A DNA stretch of 64,000 nucleotides from Pseudomonadota bacterium (GCA_947453225.1 CANGFV010000002.1:20627-84626), one strand, 5' to 3'; shown: positions 19,042 to 27,190, counted from the stretch's first letter. The notes: generated from the letters alone by a model not told the origin. A program made the numbers and translations.

Positions 19042-20167
19042 ATTGGCACTGCACGGTGACGTTGGTGATGTCAGCAATACTGATGACGCCAGAGCCATTG
19101 CTGGTGACTGAGCAGGTCTTACCTGCGGGTTGAGCACCAATAGTCACTTCATAGCTGCTGCTGCCTTGTAGGCCGCTAGCGAACTTAAAGCTGGTTGCGC
19201 CTGCAGGAATCAGTAGAGAAGATGTATCGTTGAGTTTTAATACCAAGCCTGATGTGGTGACGCCAGAGAGCGTACCGCCTACGGTGTACGTCTTATTACA
19301 GTTAATCACTACATTGGTGACATTGGCATTGTTAACCACCCCTGCGCCCGTGCCGGTGCTACCACCAGTGATCGTGCACTTCAATCCAGTAGGTTGAACA
19401 CCAATGGTGACCGCATACGCAGTGCCGGTCGTTAGGGCGCTGGAGAAGCTAAAGCTTGTTGCACCACTGGCTAGTATCTTAGTTGAGCCATTCATGCGAA
19501 TAATCAGGCCAGGGACATTCAGTCCTAGCACCGTACCACTGACCGTATACGTGCCATCGCAATTCACATTTACAGATGACACATTGCTCGTGACATTGGT
19601 GCCGCTGCCGTTTGACAGAACGCACTTCTGACCTGCGGGCTGGATACCAATAGAGGCCGCATAGCTTTCACCTTCAATGATGGGGTTTTTGAACACGAAT
19701 GCACCATTGGCAGCAATGGTCAGTGCATCGGTTTTGTTGTTAGTCAGAATAAATTTCTTACCCAGCGTCAGTCCCGTGACCGTACCGCCAATCGTATAAG
19801 TATTGACGCAGTTCACCGTCAGGCTGGTCAAATCGCTATTCATCGTGCCGCTACCGTCTACTATTTTGCACAGTTGTCCGGTGGGTTGCAGGCTCACTGT
19901 GACTGCATAGTTGGTGCCTTTTAAATACTGTGAGGCAAAGGTCGAGCCGCCATTCGCGGTTATAGATAAATGATCTGCACTATTGTTTTGTAGGCTCAGT
20001 GTTTTGTTGGCACCTAAGCCAGTCACCCACACACCCAACGTGCCCATTCGTTTGGGAACAACCTGAACTGAAAGCGAGAGTTGCGATTGGCTGGTCTCCG
20101 CGTGCGCGTGAGGTGTGAGTAGTATTAGCGCGAGAGCTATTGCTGCAATGTACTTAATGAAAGTCAT
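19040..20167 (-). CDS. Secreted protein of four cysteine-paired beta repeats
   Basis: A predicted 375-residue secreted protein. I prefer the ATG at 20167, which begins a clean signal peptide (M-T-F-I-K-Y, hydrophobic core, cleavage after AHA); an ATG at 20206 adds 13 residues. Neither start has a good Shine-Dalgarno. The mature part is four tandem repeats of about 80 residues: (T)YTVGGTVxGL opening, a middle resembling LxLxNNxxxxLxIxANG, then YAVTIGxQPxGxxC and a closing NVTxVxVxC, so two cysteines per repeat. Similar repeats occur in large surface proteins of proteobacteria, but no function is assigned. It is last in the minus-strand pilus island. Confidence 0.75.
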   Translation of the reverse strand: MTFIKYIAAIALALILLTPHAHAETSQSQLSLSVQVVPKRMGTLGVWVTGLGANKTLSLQNNSADHLSITANGGSTFASQYLKGTNYAVTVSLQPTGQLCKIVDGSGTMNSDLTSLTVNCVNTYTIGGTVTGLTLGKKFILTNNKTDALTIAANGAFVFKNPIIEGESYAASIGIQPAGQKCVLSNGSGTNVTSNVSSVNVNCDGTYTVSGTVLGLNVPGLIIRMNGSTKILASGATSFSFSSALTTGTAYAVTIGVQPTGLKCTITGGSTGTGAGVVNNANVTNVVINCNKTYTVGGTLSGVTTSGLVLKLNDTSSLLIPAGATSFKFASGLQGSSSYEVTIGAQPAGKTCSVTSNGSGVISIADITNVTVQCQ

Positions 20168-20354
20168 CAGTGGCGTGTCAACTTGTTGATAGGCGGTTAC
20201 AGGCATGACTATTAAATAATTGAGGGTGCTTGTATCGCTAGATGACTTTTACGATTGTTAGCTAAATATGCGTGTTTTGTTGACCTAGTGATATACCTGT
20301 TTGGGTGAGTGACATAATATATTTCAGACTGAGTGAACATAACCTAGTCTTTAT

Positions 20355-20897
20355 TTAAGTGTTGGTCATCGCATGAATACGGGTCAGCAGCGAAAGCAGT
20401 TTCTTCTGACTAGAAATGCCGGTTTTCATAAAAATATTCTTCACATGCATGCGAATGGTTTCAACCGACACTTTGCGTGCCTCCGCCACATCAGAAAGCT
20501 TCTCGTGTTCAAGCAAGGCAAAGGCCACAGCGCATTCAGTGGGGGTGAGGCCAAACAGTTGCTCAAGAATAGAGGCTTCTATTTCTGAAGGATCAATGTC
20601 TAAATCACTCACAGAAACTAATGCCCAGCCTTTCTCACGCGCAGGTCGAATTTTTATGAGCTTGGGTGACTCGCCATCATGTTCTTCAAGACTCAGTAGC
20701 GTGGTTTTTCCTGATACTGCATCCCCTACGGCGCTGAGTAATGCATCTATCTTTTCGTTATTAATAATGCCTGTTTCTTCTTTGAAGTTGCCATCGCGCT
20801 TATGTTTAAGAATGCCGCCTTCAGGAAGCTTATAGGAGCCCGTTGCCGAAATGAGCATCGGGTTATTCATCAGGCCGACCTTTCGAAATGGGGGCAT
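20355..20897 (-). CDS. LuxR-family helix-turn-helix regulator
   Basis: A 180-residue DNA-binding regulator. The C-terminal ~65 residues are a LuxR/GerE-type HTH (LFGLTPTECAVAFALLEHEKL, then VSVETIRMHVKNIFMKTGISS). The N-terminal ~110 residues resemble the second half of the PAS-like sensor region of this regulator class, without a phospho-acceptor receiver domain, so the sensor is short or has lost its front part. The ATG at 20897 has GAGGA upstream; a TTG at 20933 is an alternative. It lies after the last pilus gene on the same strand, so it may control the operon; this is inferred from position only. Confidence 0.8.
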   Translation of the reverse strand: MPPFRKVGLMNNPMLISATGSYKLPEGGILKHKRDGNFKEETGIINNEKIDALLSAVGDAVSGKTTLLSLEEHDGESPKLIKIRPAREKGWALVSVSDLDIDPSEIEASILEQLFGLTPTECAVAFALLEHEKLSDVAEARKVSVETIRMHVKNIFMKTGISSQKKLLSLLTRIHAMTNT

Positions 20898-21098
20898 GGT
20901 CACTATCCTCAGTGCCGTCCTAGTAGGGATCAATTAAATTCAGGGTATCAACAGCTAAAGTAAGAGGCATCAGTATGCATTACCTCGATGGACGAGATTA
21001 TGACGCTTATTGCTATAAATTCTGTGAACTGGTTATCGTTCAAGATGCGATCTTAAACTGAGGTTCCATAATTATTTCAGTTCACTAGGGTATTGAGT

Positions 21099-21620
21099 TT
21101 AGTAGGTTACCGTCCAAGTAATGCTATCGCTATAACTGCCTGGCACTACGTTGTACTGATTCTTTGGAATTTTACCATACACATTGGTTTGCCATGATTT
21201 AGTGCCTGAGGAGGTCCAGCTGGTGCTAGTCGTATATGTGCTGCTAGAACCATTGCCAAGAATCTGAGTCCGACTAGTGTCTCTGTAAATATTGTATGTG
21301 AGTTCGTTGGTGCCACTTTTAAGCACTCTAGTCGAATAGCTTGTGCCACTGCCTATAGAAGCAGAAAGGGTTGCACTCACGCTACCACCGCTACCATTGA
21401 CGGTGCAGGAAATTGTGAACTGACCGCTTGTAGTATTATCACTACTACTTAATGGATCATATGTGCCAAAGTTTAAGCTTGGCGGGGTTGTGATTGAGCA
21501 GGAAGAAATGCTCACCGCTGCCTGGACTCCATTCACATACATTAGGCCACCGGCAAGTAAAAGTATCGCAGCAAAGCGGGGCGACTTTTTTAGTAAGGTG
21601 AACCAACATCGAATGTTCAT
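21099..21620 (-). CDS. Spore coat U domain protein, distal pilus subunit
   Basis: A 173-residue secreted protein with a signal peptide (about 1-34, ending VQA) and one spore coat U (SCPU) domain: C-S-I-T near the mature N-terminus, LNFGTYDPLSSSDN, FTISC, and the C-terminal donor-strand-like motif VVPGSYSDSITWTVTY. Its ATG overlaps the usher stop (ATGA), so it is coupled to it. In the Csu system of Acinetobacter this last position is the two-domain tip adhesin CsuE; here only one domain is present. Probably a tip or minor subunit. Confidence 0.85.
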   Translation of the reverse strand: MNIRCWFTLLKKSPRFAAILLLAGGLMYVNGVQAAVSISSCSITTPPSLNFGTYDPLSSSDNTTSGQFTISCTVNGSGGSVSATLSASIGSGTSYSTRVLKSGTNELTYNIYRDTSRTQILGNGSSSTYTTSTSWTSSGTKSWQTNVYGKIPKNQYNVVPGSYSDSITWTVTY

Positions 21621-23953
21621 GGGTTAACTCCTTTGCAGATCAGCGTGCCAAGATCTTGTAGGGGATCGGCACTGGGCTTGAATGAAAATTCTAACAGGCA
21701 TCGACGTTCATCGGCTTGAATGAAAACTCGGTTATGTTCAGTGATGCCGCTTAAGTACAAGCGACCGTTATCTGCCACCACAAACTCCTCAGCGCTTCCT
21801 TCTATGCGTGCGGTTGCCCCTGCAAGTATGGGCTGGCCTTGATCATCGATGACATGCATTTCGGTACTGAGGTGTCGGGTGACAGGAAATTGAATTTTGA
21901 CGCCGCTGCGATACCAAGGCACGGCCACTTGTTCTAGTTGTGCGACCTGAGCATCTAGGGGTAGGTCTTGTTCTTCGATGCGGAGTTTGTTGGGCTGATA
22001 GGCCATCAATCGCGGCACGATGGCATAACCCTTGGCGTCAGTCATACCCGCAAGTTGATTGCTATTATAAACACGAACTTTTGCAAAGCCGGGTACATGC
22101 ACTAATGCAAAGCTATCGTTATTAGTGCGGCTGGCAAAGAAGCCTCCGCCAGTCGTCAAAATACTGCCTTGCGCGGAGAGCTGGCTTGCCACTTCGCCTT
22201 GTTGTGCGTTTAACTGCGCTGTGTAGGTACCAATATTATTTTGATATGTGCCACTGGCTTGTAAGTTGCCATCTTGTTGCACTTGTACTTGATAGCCCAA
22301 GCCTTGCCCAATGGGTAGTGAGCGTTGCATTGAGGCTGTACCCGTGACCGTTGATCCATACGCTGTTTGGGTGCGCTGTGCAGAGATGGATGTATTACCT
22401 TGAGGGCCCATGGGAATACTAATAAACAAACCGGCTGATAGATCTTTATCGCCCGATAGAGATTGAGTTGCATTCAACCCAGCAAAGATTGAGCGCGGTA
22501 GTTGAAAAGTTAGTCCCGCAGTGGCTAATCGAATGGCAGGTTGGTTGACTTCGCGATAGTCCTGCCGGAAATAACCTAATCCGAGTGACGCGCTGTAGGG
22601 CAAGCTAATGCCTAATGAGGCGTTAGCCACTAATTTTGGCGCTGATTGTGTGGCCGTCTGTCCTAGTCGCCAAAAAGCTGCATTGGTACCTTGTACGTTG
22701 ACCGAGATGCCTGTCGATCCGGCTTGTTGGACAAAGCCTATGCCAACCAAGGCACCTCGACCACGTTCGCTGGAACTGGTAGCTGCAGTGATGTTCATTA
22801 CGCCATATTTTGCGATAGGTAATGCAGCGCCAACGCCAATAGCATGATTCCCACCTTGGGCAAATTCGCCATGAACCTCGCCAGTAAACCAAGGCGTAAA
22901 GCCACGACGCCATGTGCCTGATGCAAAATGATCGCCATAGTCATTGCTTTGCGTGCCAAAGTTATTGCGCATCGCGCCTGCTTCAAAAGAGTAGTCGTTG
23001 AGACCTGTACGAATTAGGTAAGAGCTACCGAAGAAGCTGGTGGTCATGATTTGTTCCCGTCCAAGTGGATCACGCACGATCACCTGCATTTGCCCAGGAC
23101 CTGCCATGATGGGAATGTCCTTGATGGAGAAGGGACCCGCCGGTACCGGTTGGCGGCTGACCAGTGAATTGTTAATAAATACATCGACGGTGGAGGGCAC
23201 AACCGCTGAACCAGAGATGCTTTGTTGAGGCAGTAACACCATACCCGGTTGAGTGGCAAAGTTAGTGGCGTACTGAATGCCGCCAAATCGAACCGATTGT
23301 CCCCAGCCTGAACCTGAGCGACTGATGCTATCTCCGAGCGTGAGCGTGGCAATGTGCGCAGGCCGGTCATAAGTCCATGTGGACTCTAAGCGTAAGGTGC
23401 TATTGCCTTCTTGGCTGCGGCGCATCAGTACCCCTGTATTGCCGACACCTAACGGACCAGACACCCCTAGTTCAAAGCTGCCGGCTTCTTGCGTTTGACC
23501 ACCACTATGTTGACCGAGCAGGTCGTAATTTAGTAAGCCACTCCATGTCGGTATAGTGGCAGTATTTTTTTGTACTTCCTGACTGCTATAGGCTGAGGCG
23601 TCAAAGGCCTCGGCAGGAATATTAAGCGCCAACGCCAGCGTCGCCTCATCAAGTGTCCATGTGAAGCCTTGAACGCTAGTCAGGCGATAGTAATCAACGC
23701 CGTCGAGTACCAAGTCTGGCTTTGAGGGCAGGCGCACTCTTATGCTACGCAATCCCTCTGCGGAGAACAGCAGCGTATTATTTTTTTCCCGCAGAATCAC
23801 TTGTGCGTCGTCACGTTGTTGAATGCCATTAACGCTGATCTGTACGATCAGTTCTTCTGGAGGGTCATTCGAAACTTCAGGCTGCGCTGTTTGCGCCAAG
23901 AGGGGCGCAAACAGGAGCATCAACCAAGCGCAGCGCAGAAAGAGGAACTGCAA
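21617..23953 (-). CDS. Outer-membrane usher of archaic chaperone-usher pilus (CsuD-like)
   Basis: A 778-residue usher of the FimD/PapC family. It forms the outer-membrane pore through which chaperone-subunit complexes are assembled. It has a signal peptide (about 1-22), an N-terminal chaperone-binding domain, a beta-barrel with a plug segment (FINNSLVSRQPVPAGPFSIKD, then VIVRDPLGREQ), and C-terminal domains with YQPNKLRIEEQDLPLDAQV. The start is TTG at 23953 with GGAG 7 nt upstream. It lies 24 nt after the chaperone gene, in the order chaperone-usher-subunit as in csuC-csuD-csuE. Confidence 0.92.
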   Translation of the reverse strand: MQFLFLRCAWLMLLFAPLLAQTAQPEVSNDPPEELIVQISVNGIQQRDDAQVILREKNNTLLFSAEGLRSIRVRLPSKPDLVLDGVDYYRLTSVQGFTWTLDEATLALALNIPAEAFDASAYSSQEVQKNTATIPTWSGLLNYDLLGQHSGGQTQEAGSFELGVSGPLGVGNTGVLMRRSQEGNSTLRLESTWTYDRPAHIATLTLGDSISRSGSGWGQSVRFGGIQYATNFATQPGMVLLPQQSISGSAVVPSTVDVFINNSLVSRQPVPAGPFSIKDIPIMAGPGQMQVIVRDPLGREQIMTTSFFGSSYLIRTGLNDYSFEAGAMRNNFGTQSNDYGDHFASGTWRRGFTPWFTGEVHGEFAQGGNHAIGVGAALPIAKYGVMNITAATSSSERGRGALVGIGFVQQAGSTGISVNVQGTNAAFWRLGQTATQSAPKLVANASLGISLPYSASLGLGYFRQDYREVNQPAIRLATAGLTFQLPRSIFAGLNATQSLSGDKDLSAGLFISIPMGPQGNTSISAQRTQTAYGSTVTGTASMQRSLPIGQGLGYQVQVQQDGNLQASGTYQNNIGTYTAQLNAQQGEVASQLSAQGSILTTGGGFFASRTNNDSFALVHVPGFAKVRVYNSNQLAGMTDAKGYAIVPRLMAYQPNKLRIEEQDLPLDAQVAQLEQVAVPWYRSGVKIQFPVTRHLSTEMHVIDDQGQPILAGATARIEGSAEEFVVADNGRLYLSGITEHNRVFIQADERRCLLEFSFKPSADPLQDLGTLICKGVNP

Positions 23954-23977
23954 AGAAAAACTCCTGCGCTATCCTCT

Positions 23978-24694
23978 TTACTGCACGGTCAGATTAACTT
24001 TCAAATCACCTGAGTCACAAAAGCCGCTTAGGCTTAGTGCAGAAGCATTAAAAGTTTTACCGGCTTCAGGTTTAAGCGTCCATTCATGCGACTGGCCGGG
24101 CAGCAGATAAGTGGCAGAAGGTTCTTTGCCGACTATATCGGTACCTACATTGAGTTGCAGATTGGCCACTTGCATGTGAATGTTACCGGTGTTTTCGGCA
24201 CGCAGCAGCAGGTTACCGCCTTCGATCTTCTTTGCCGTCCACTGTAATTGCGGATTTACCGCCGCCGTAGGCTTCACAAAGATGGGTACAGACAAGCGTA
24301 GGTTCATCGTCACGCCAGTGCCTTCGGTTTTAACTTGTGGTCTGATTTCAGTAATGAACAGACGGTAGGACAATTCATTTTTAGGATCAGCGCCACGACG
24401 CAGACCTAAACGAATAATTTGCGAAGCCTTGGCGGCTAGGGTGATGACTGGAGGGGTCACAATCAGTTCGCGGGTGTCCTGATAGTCATCATTGCCGTCC
24501 TTTTGAGTCCAAAGTTTTCCCTCAACTTCTAACTTGACCGCTTCGTCGCCATCATTGGTGATGGTGACCGAACTTAAGGGTTTTGCGGGTGATAATTCGA
24601 CGCGTACAGGAGATACGGTGAAGCTGCCTGCATTCGCGATCAGGGGCAATAAAGCGCCGAAAAAAGTCAGAATCATCAACGAGAGAAGCTGCAT
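23978..24694 (-). CDS. Periplasmic pilus assembly chaperone (CsuC-like)
   Basis: A 238-residue PapD-like two-domain immunoglobulin-fold chaperone. It holds subunits in the periplasm by donor-strand complementation. A signal peptide ends at about residue 22 (ANA). Family features are FTVSPVRVELS at the mature N-terminus, LAAKASQIIRLGLRR (G1 strand region with the conserved arginine), YRLFITEI, and an LRLSVPIFVKP segment. Start ATG 24694 has GGAG 9 nt upstream. It sits between the pilins and the usher on the same strand. Confidence 0.93.
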   Translation of the reverse strand: MQLLSLMILTFFGALLPLIANAGSFTVSPVRVELSPAKPLSSVTITNDGDEAVKLEVEGKLWTQKDGNDDYQDTRELIVTPPVITLAAKASQIIRLGLRRGADPKNELSYRLFITEIRPQVKTEGTGVTMNLRLSVPIFVKPTAAVNPQLQWTAKKIEGGNLLLRAENTGNIHMQVANLQLNVGTDIVGKEPSATYLLPGQSHEWTLKPEAGKTFNASALSLSGFCDSGDLKVNLTVQ

Positions 24695-24713
24695 GAATTC
24701 AGTCTCCGGGTTA

Positions 24714-25229
24714 TTAGTAGGTGAAGGTCACCGTGATAGTATCAGAGTAACTGCCCGGTTTGGCTGTTTGCTGACCTGCTAAGATTGTGCCGTAGACTGT
24801 TAGGGTGACATTAGTGTTCAGGCCAGCCCCTGTTAAGCCAGTGTATAGATTGCTACCCGAAGTGCCCCATACTTGGGTGCGGGCAGAGTCCATGTATAGT
24901 TGATAATTCAGTTTGTTAGAAGTTGCGCCCGTCATTTGCATTTGTCGTGCTGAAACATTACCGCTACTGCCACTGCTGAGTGCGACTGAGGTAATTGATG
25001 TAGTGTTTGTGCATTTAATGTTGATGGTAGTAGTGCTATCTGCAGTAGTGTTTGCTAAGGGGCTATAGTTGCCAAAGGAGAGCGTAGCTGTCGTCGGCGT
25101 TTGGCAGGCCGCATTCACTGTGGCGGTATTGTTGGCTGAGTTTGTGGCAGTAGCAGCCTCCGCGATATTGAGCCCGCAAATTACCAAGGCGTGAGCGACA
25201 CAGAACATGAGTAGGGGTTTGGTTCTCAT
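24714..25229 (-). CDS. Spore coat U domain pilin subunit
   Basis: A 171-residue secreted subunit with a signal peptide of about 25 residues and one SCPU domain. It has a Cys early in the mature protein (NAACQTP), the LSFGNYSPLAN motif, a second Cys in INIKCTN, YQLYMDSARTQVWG, and the end motif KPGSYSDTITVTFTY. It is closely similar to the preceding subunit in the operon (25270-25788), which suggests duplication. It lies 19 nt upstream of the chaperone gene. Probable minor or adaptor subunit, comparable to CsuB/CsuA. Confidence 0.88.
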   Translation of the reverse strand: MRTKPLLMFCVAHALVICGLNIAEAATATNSANNTATVNAACQTPTTATLSFGNYSPLANTTADSTTTINIKCTNTTSITSVALSSGSSGNVSARQMQMTGATSNKLNYQLYMDSARTQVWGTSGSNLYTGLTGAGLNTNVTLTVYGTILAGQQTAKPGSYSDTITVTFTY

Positions 25230-25269
25230 GGCTGTTAGTCTAACTAATTCCGGTTGTTAAACAACCGTA

Positions 25270-25788
25270 TTAATAGTTAATGGTGACTGTAATGGTGTCT
25301 GTATAAGAACCAGGAACTACGCTGGTCTGGCTAGCGGCAATGGTGCCATACACTGTGAGTGTTTGTGCGGAACCGGTGCCTGCGTTGCCCGTGACATTGT
25401 TAGTTGCACCATTGGTGCCATCGCCCCATACCGTTGTACGGCCAGAATCTTTGTAGAGCTGGTAATTAAGCTTCTTGGTAGCATCGCCAGTCTTGCTCAT
25501 CTGACGACTGTTAATGCTGCCCGAACCGCCCGCACTAAGAGTCACCGAAGTAATAGTAGTAGTGCTGGTGCAGGTGATCGTAATGGTTGCAGTGGCGGTG
25601 GCGTTTGAACCGCTTAGAGGATTGTAAGTACCAAAATCAAGGTTACCTGCAGAGGGTGTGCTGCACGCGTCGCTGATGGTTGAGCTAACAGTAAAAGTAT
25701 TCGTTATTGTCGCAGCCATTGCAGCATTGGACCCACACAGGCAGAGCGCTGCAATCATCCATTTGTTTGTGAAGTGGCGTTTAGTCAT
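25270..25788 (-). CDS. Spore coat U domain pilin subunit
   Basis: A 172-residue secreted subunit: signal peptide ending near AMA, one SCPU domain with SDACSTPSAGNLDFGTYNPL, TITCTS, YQLYKDSGRTTVWGDG, and the terminal VVPGSYTDTITVTINY strand. It shares with the next gene a SxxxRQMxxTG(A/D)xxKLNYQLY pattern, marking them as recent paralogs. No sign of truncation. Probable minor pilus component. Confidence 0.88.
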   Translation of the reverse strand: MTKRHFTNKWMIAALCLCGSNAAMAATITNTFTVSSTISDACSTPSAGNLDFGTYNPLSGSNATATATITITCTSTTTITSVTLSAGGSGSINSRQMSKTGDATKKLNYQLYKDSGRTTVWGDGTNGATNNVTGNAGTGSAQTLTVYGTIAASQTSVVPGSYTDTITVTINY

Positions 25789-25825
25789 GGGGTATTGTTG
25801 TTTTAGTGCAATATCCGTCTTGTGA

Positions 25826-26341
25826 TTAGTAAGTTACAGTGACAGTGATAGAGTCAGAGTAACTGCCAGTCACTACATCCAACTGGTTCTTTGGAATCTT
25901 GCCATAGGCCGTGGCGCTGACCGAGCTACCCAAGCCAGTGCCCGTGACAGAGAGCTTGTGTGTACTATCTAACACTTGCGTATAAGCGTTGCTGGTGTAG
26001 ATGTTGTAATTCATGGTGTTGCTGCCATTAGCGAGCAATCGTTGTTCAGTACTAGCGCCAGTGGTGGTGCCGGCACTGAAAGCAATGGATGGAACTGTAC
26101 CTGTCGTACAAGCCACGCTGATCGTACTGGTGGCGGTGTTATCGCTGGCAGAAGTTGGATCGTAAGTGCCAAAGGCCAAATTCGTCGCGCTCAGTGATTG
26201 ACAGCTTGCATTGACGTTGGCCGTAGAGTTGAAGCTAGCATTGGTGCTGCCGGCATGAGCGTTCAAAGAAGCGCCAGCAAGTAACACTAAGGCCGTGATG
26301 GCTAGGGCGTGATTCTGTTTGCGACTGTGTGAGTAATTCAT
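25826..26341 (-). CDS. Spore coat U domain pilin subunit
   Basis: A 171-residue secreted subunit with a signal peptide (ending NAHA, about residue 30) and one SCPU domain: NASCQSLSATNLAFGTYDPTS, ISVACTTG, MNYNIYTSNAYTQVLD and terminal VVTGSYSDSITVTVTY. It shares the phrase AYGKIPKNQ(L/Y)(D/N)VV with the distal subunit at 21099-21620, so these two are closer to each other than to the middle pair. The start codon follows 45 nt after a perfect inverted repeat. Confidence 0.88.
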   Translation of the reverse strand: MNYSHSRKQNHALAITALVLLAGASLNAHAGSTNASFNSTANVNASCQSLSATNLAFGTYDPTSASDNTATSTISVACTTGTVPSIAFSAGTTTGASTEQRLLANGSNTMNYNIYTSNAYTQVLDSTHKLSVTGTGLGSSVSATAYGKIPKNQLDVVTGSYSDSITVTVTY

Positions 26342-26385
26342 GGCTATTTATGCGTATGTACAAACTTGATGAACTGCCGGTAGAT

Positions 26386-26424
26386 ACTGTCTGGCGCTAT
26401 TTAGCTTAAATAGCGCCAGACAGT
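26386..26424 (-). repeat. Perfect 18-bp inverted repeat between first and second pilin genes
   Basis: 26386-26403 and 26407-26424 are exact reverse complements separated by only 3 nt. The repeat lies 12 nt after the stop of the first pilin. On the minus transcript the stem is followed by ATCTACC, not a U-tract, so it is unlikely to be a full intrinsic terminator. It more plausibly blocks 3' exonucleases and stabilises the upstream pilin message. Confidence 0.85.
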
Positions 26425-26436
26425 TATCAGTTTTTA

Positions 26437-26925
26437 TTAGTAGTTAACGGTTACGGTTACGGTATCGCTATAAGTGCCGGCTGGCTTGTCCTGGCCTGCG
26501 GCAATTTTTCCTTTGACCGTTAGTTCATTTTTAGTCAAAAGACCGTTAGCTGTGAATGATTGTGCCTCACTTCCTTCGCCCCAGTTGCCGCCACCTAGTT
26601 TGGAGAGCGTGTATTTCAGGGCATTGCCATTCGAGTCTTCAAGGTTTCTTGAGTCTTCAGCATAGTTATCTCCACTGCCTAGAGATACATTGAAAGTTGA
26701 ACCCTTAGTGCAATAAAGCTCTAACTTAGCGTCTGCTGTAGTTTCTTTGGTCGCGTCATATTCGACGAAGGAGATAGTGGCTGGGGCTACCGTTAAGCAC
26801 TTGTCCTTAACTTCTGCACTGCTACTAACGCTACTGGACGCAAAAGGGGCGGCAGCAAACGCAGTGCTCATTCCCATCGCAGCAATTACTGCTGCGGTAA
26901 TCATCGAAAGTTTTAACGTTTTCAT
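26437..26925 (-). CDS. Spore coat U domain major pilin candidate (CsuA/B-like)
   Basis: A 162-residue secreted subunit. The start ATG 26925 (M-K-T-L-K-L) gives a standard signal peptide ending AFA and has AGGG upstream; an ATG at 26982 would add 19 residues. The SCPU domain has KDKCLTVAP, VEYDATKETTAD, LYCTKG and the terminal KPAGTYSDTVTVTVNY. It is first in the operon, more divergent and more charged than the other four subunits, and followed by a strong stabilising hairpin; these fit the major shaft pilin, by analogy with csuA/B. Confidence 0.87.
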   Translation of the reverse strand: MKTLKLSMITAAVIAAMGMSTAFAAAPFASSSVSSSAEVKDKCLTVAPATISFVEYDATKETTADAKLELYCTKGSTFNVSLGSGDNYAEDSRNLEDSNGNALKYTLSKLGGGNWGEGSEAQSFTANGLLTKNELTVKGKIAAGQDKPAGTYSDTVTVTVNY

Positions 26926-27033
26926 TTTCAAATACCCTAAGAGTTGAATTGATAAAAATACATCTAACAAATCAGCCCTCATGGCAAATGCAGTTGGGCG
27001 TAGGGCAAGTGTGCTGTTAGGGGGAGCTACTTA

Positions 27034-27062
27034 GTAATACCCAATTGGGGGGGGGCTATAAA
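27034..27062 (-). promoter_or_regulatory. Candidate pilus operon promoter with poly-C/G tract in the spacer
   Basis: On the minus strand, TTTATA (27062-27057) and TATTAC (27039-27034) are 17 bp apart. Nine consecutive C (27055-27047 on that strand) fill most of the spacer. Each hexamer matches consensus at four of six positions. The predicted start is near 27027, about 100 nt before the pilin ATG. Loss or gain of one base in the run would change promoter spacing. Confidence 0.5.
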
Positions 27063-27190
27063 TATTTTTTGACTTATGTCATATCTATTTTTATTAAGTT
27101 AAATCGATACGTTTTTATCAATGTTTTTTTGATGTACGCGTGTATTCACTGATCAACTATAGGTGTAGCGTTGACTTGAGTGCTCATAGA

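Noticed and set aside
19040..27062. Pilus region as a recent mobile island
   Set aside because: No integrase, transposase, flanking repeat or tRNA junction was found; the borders are ordinary terminators and housekeeping genes.
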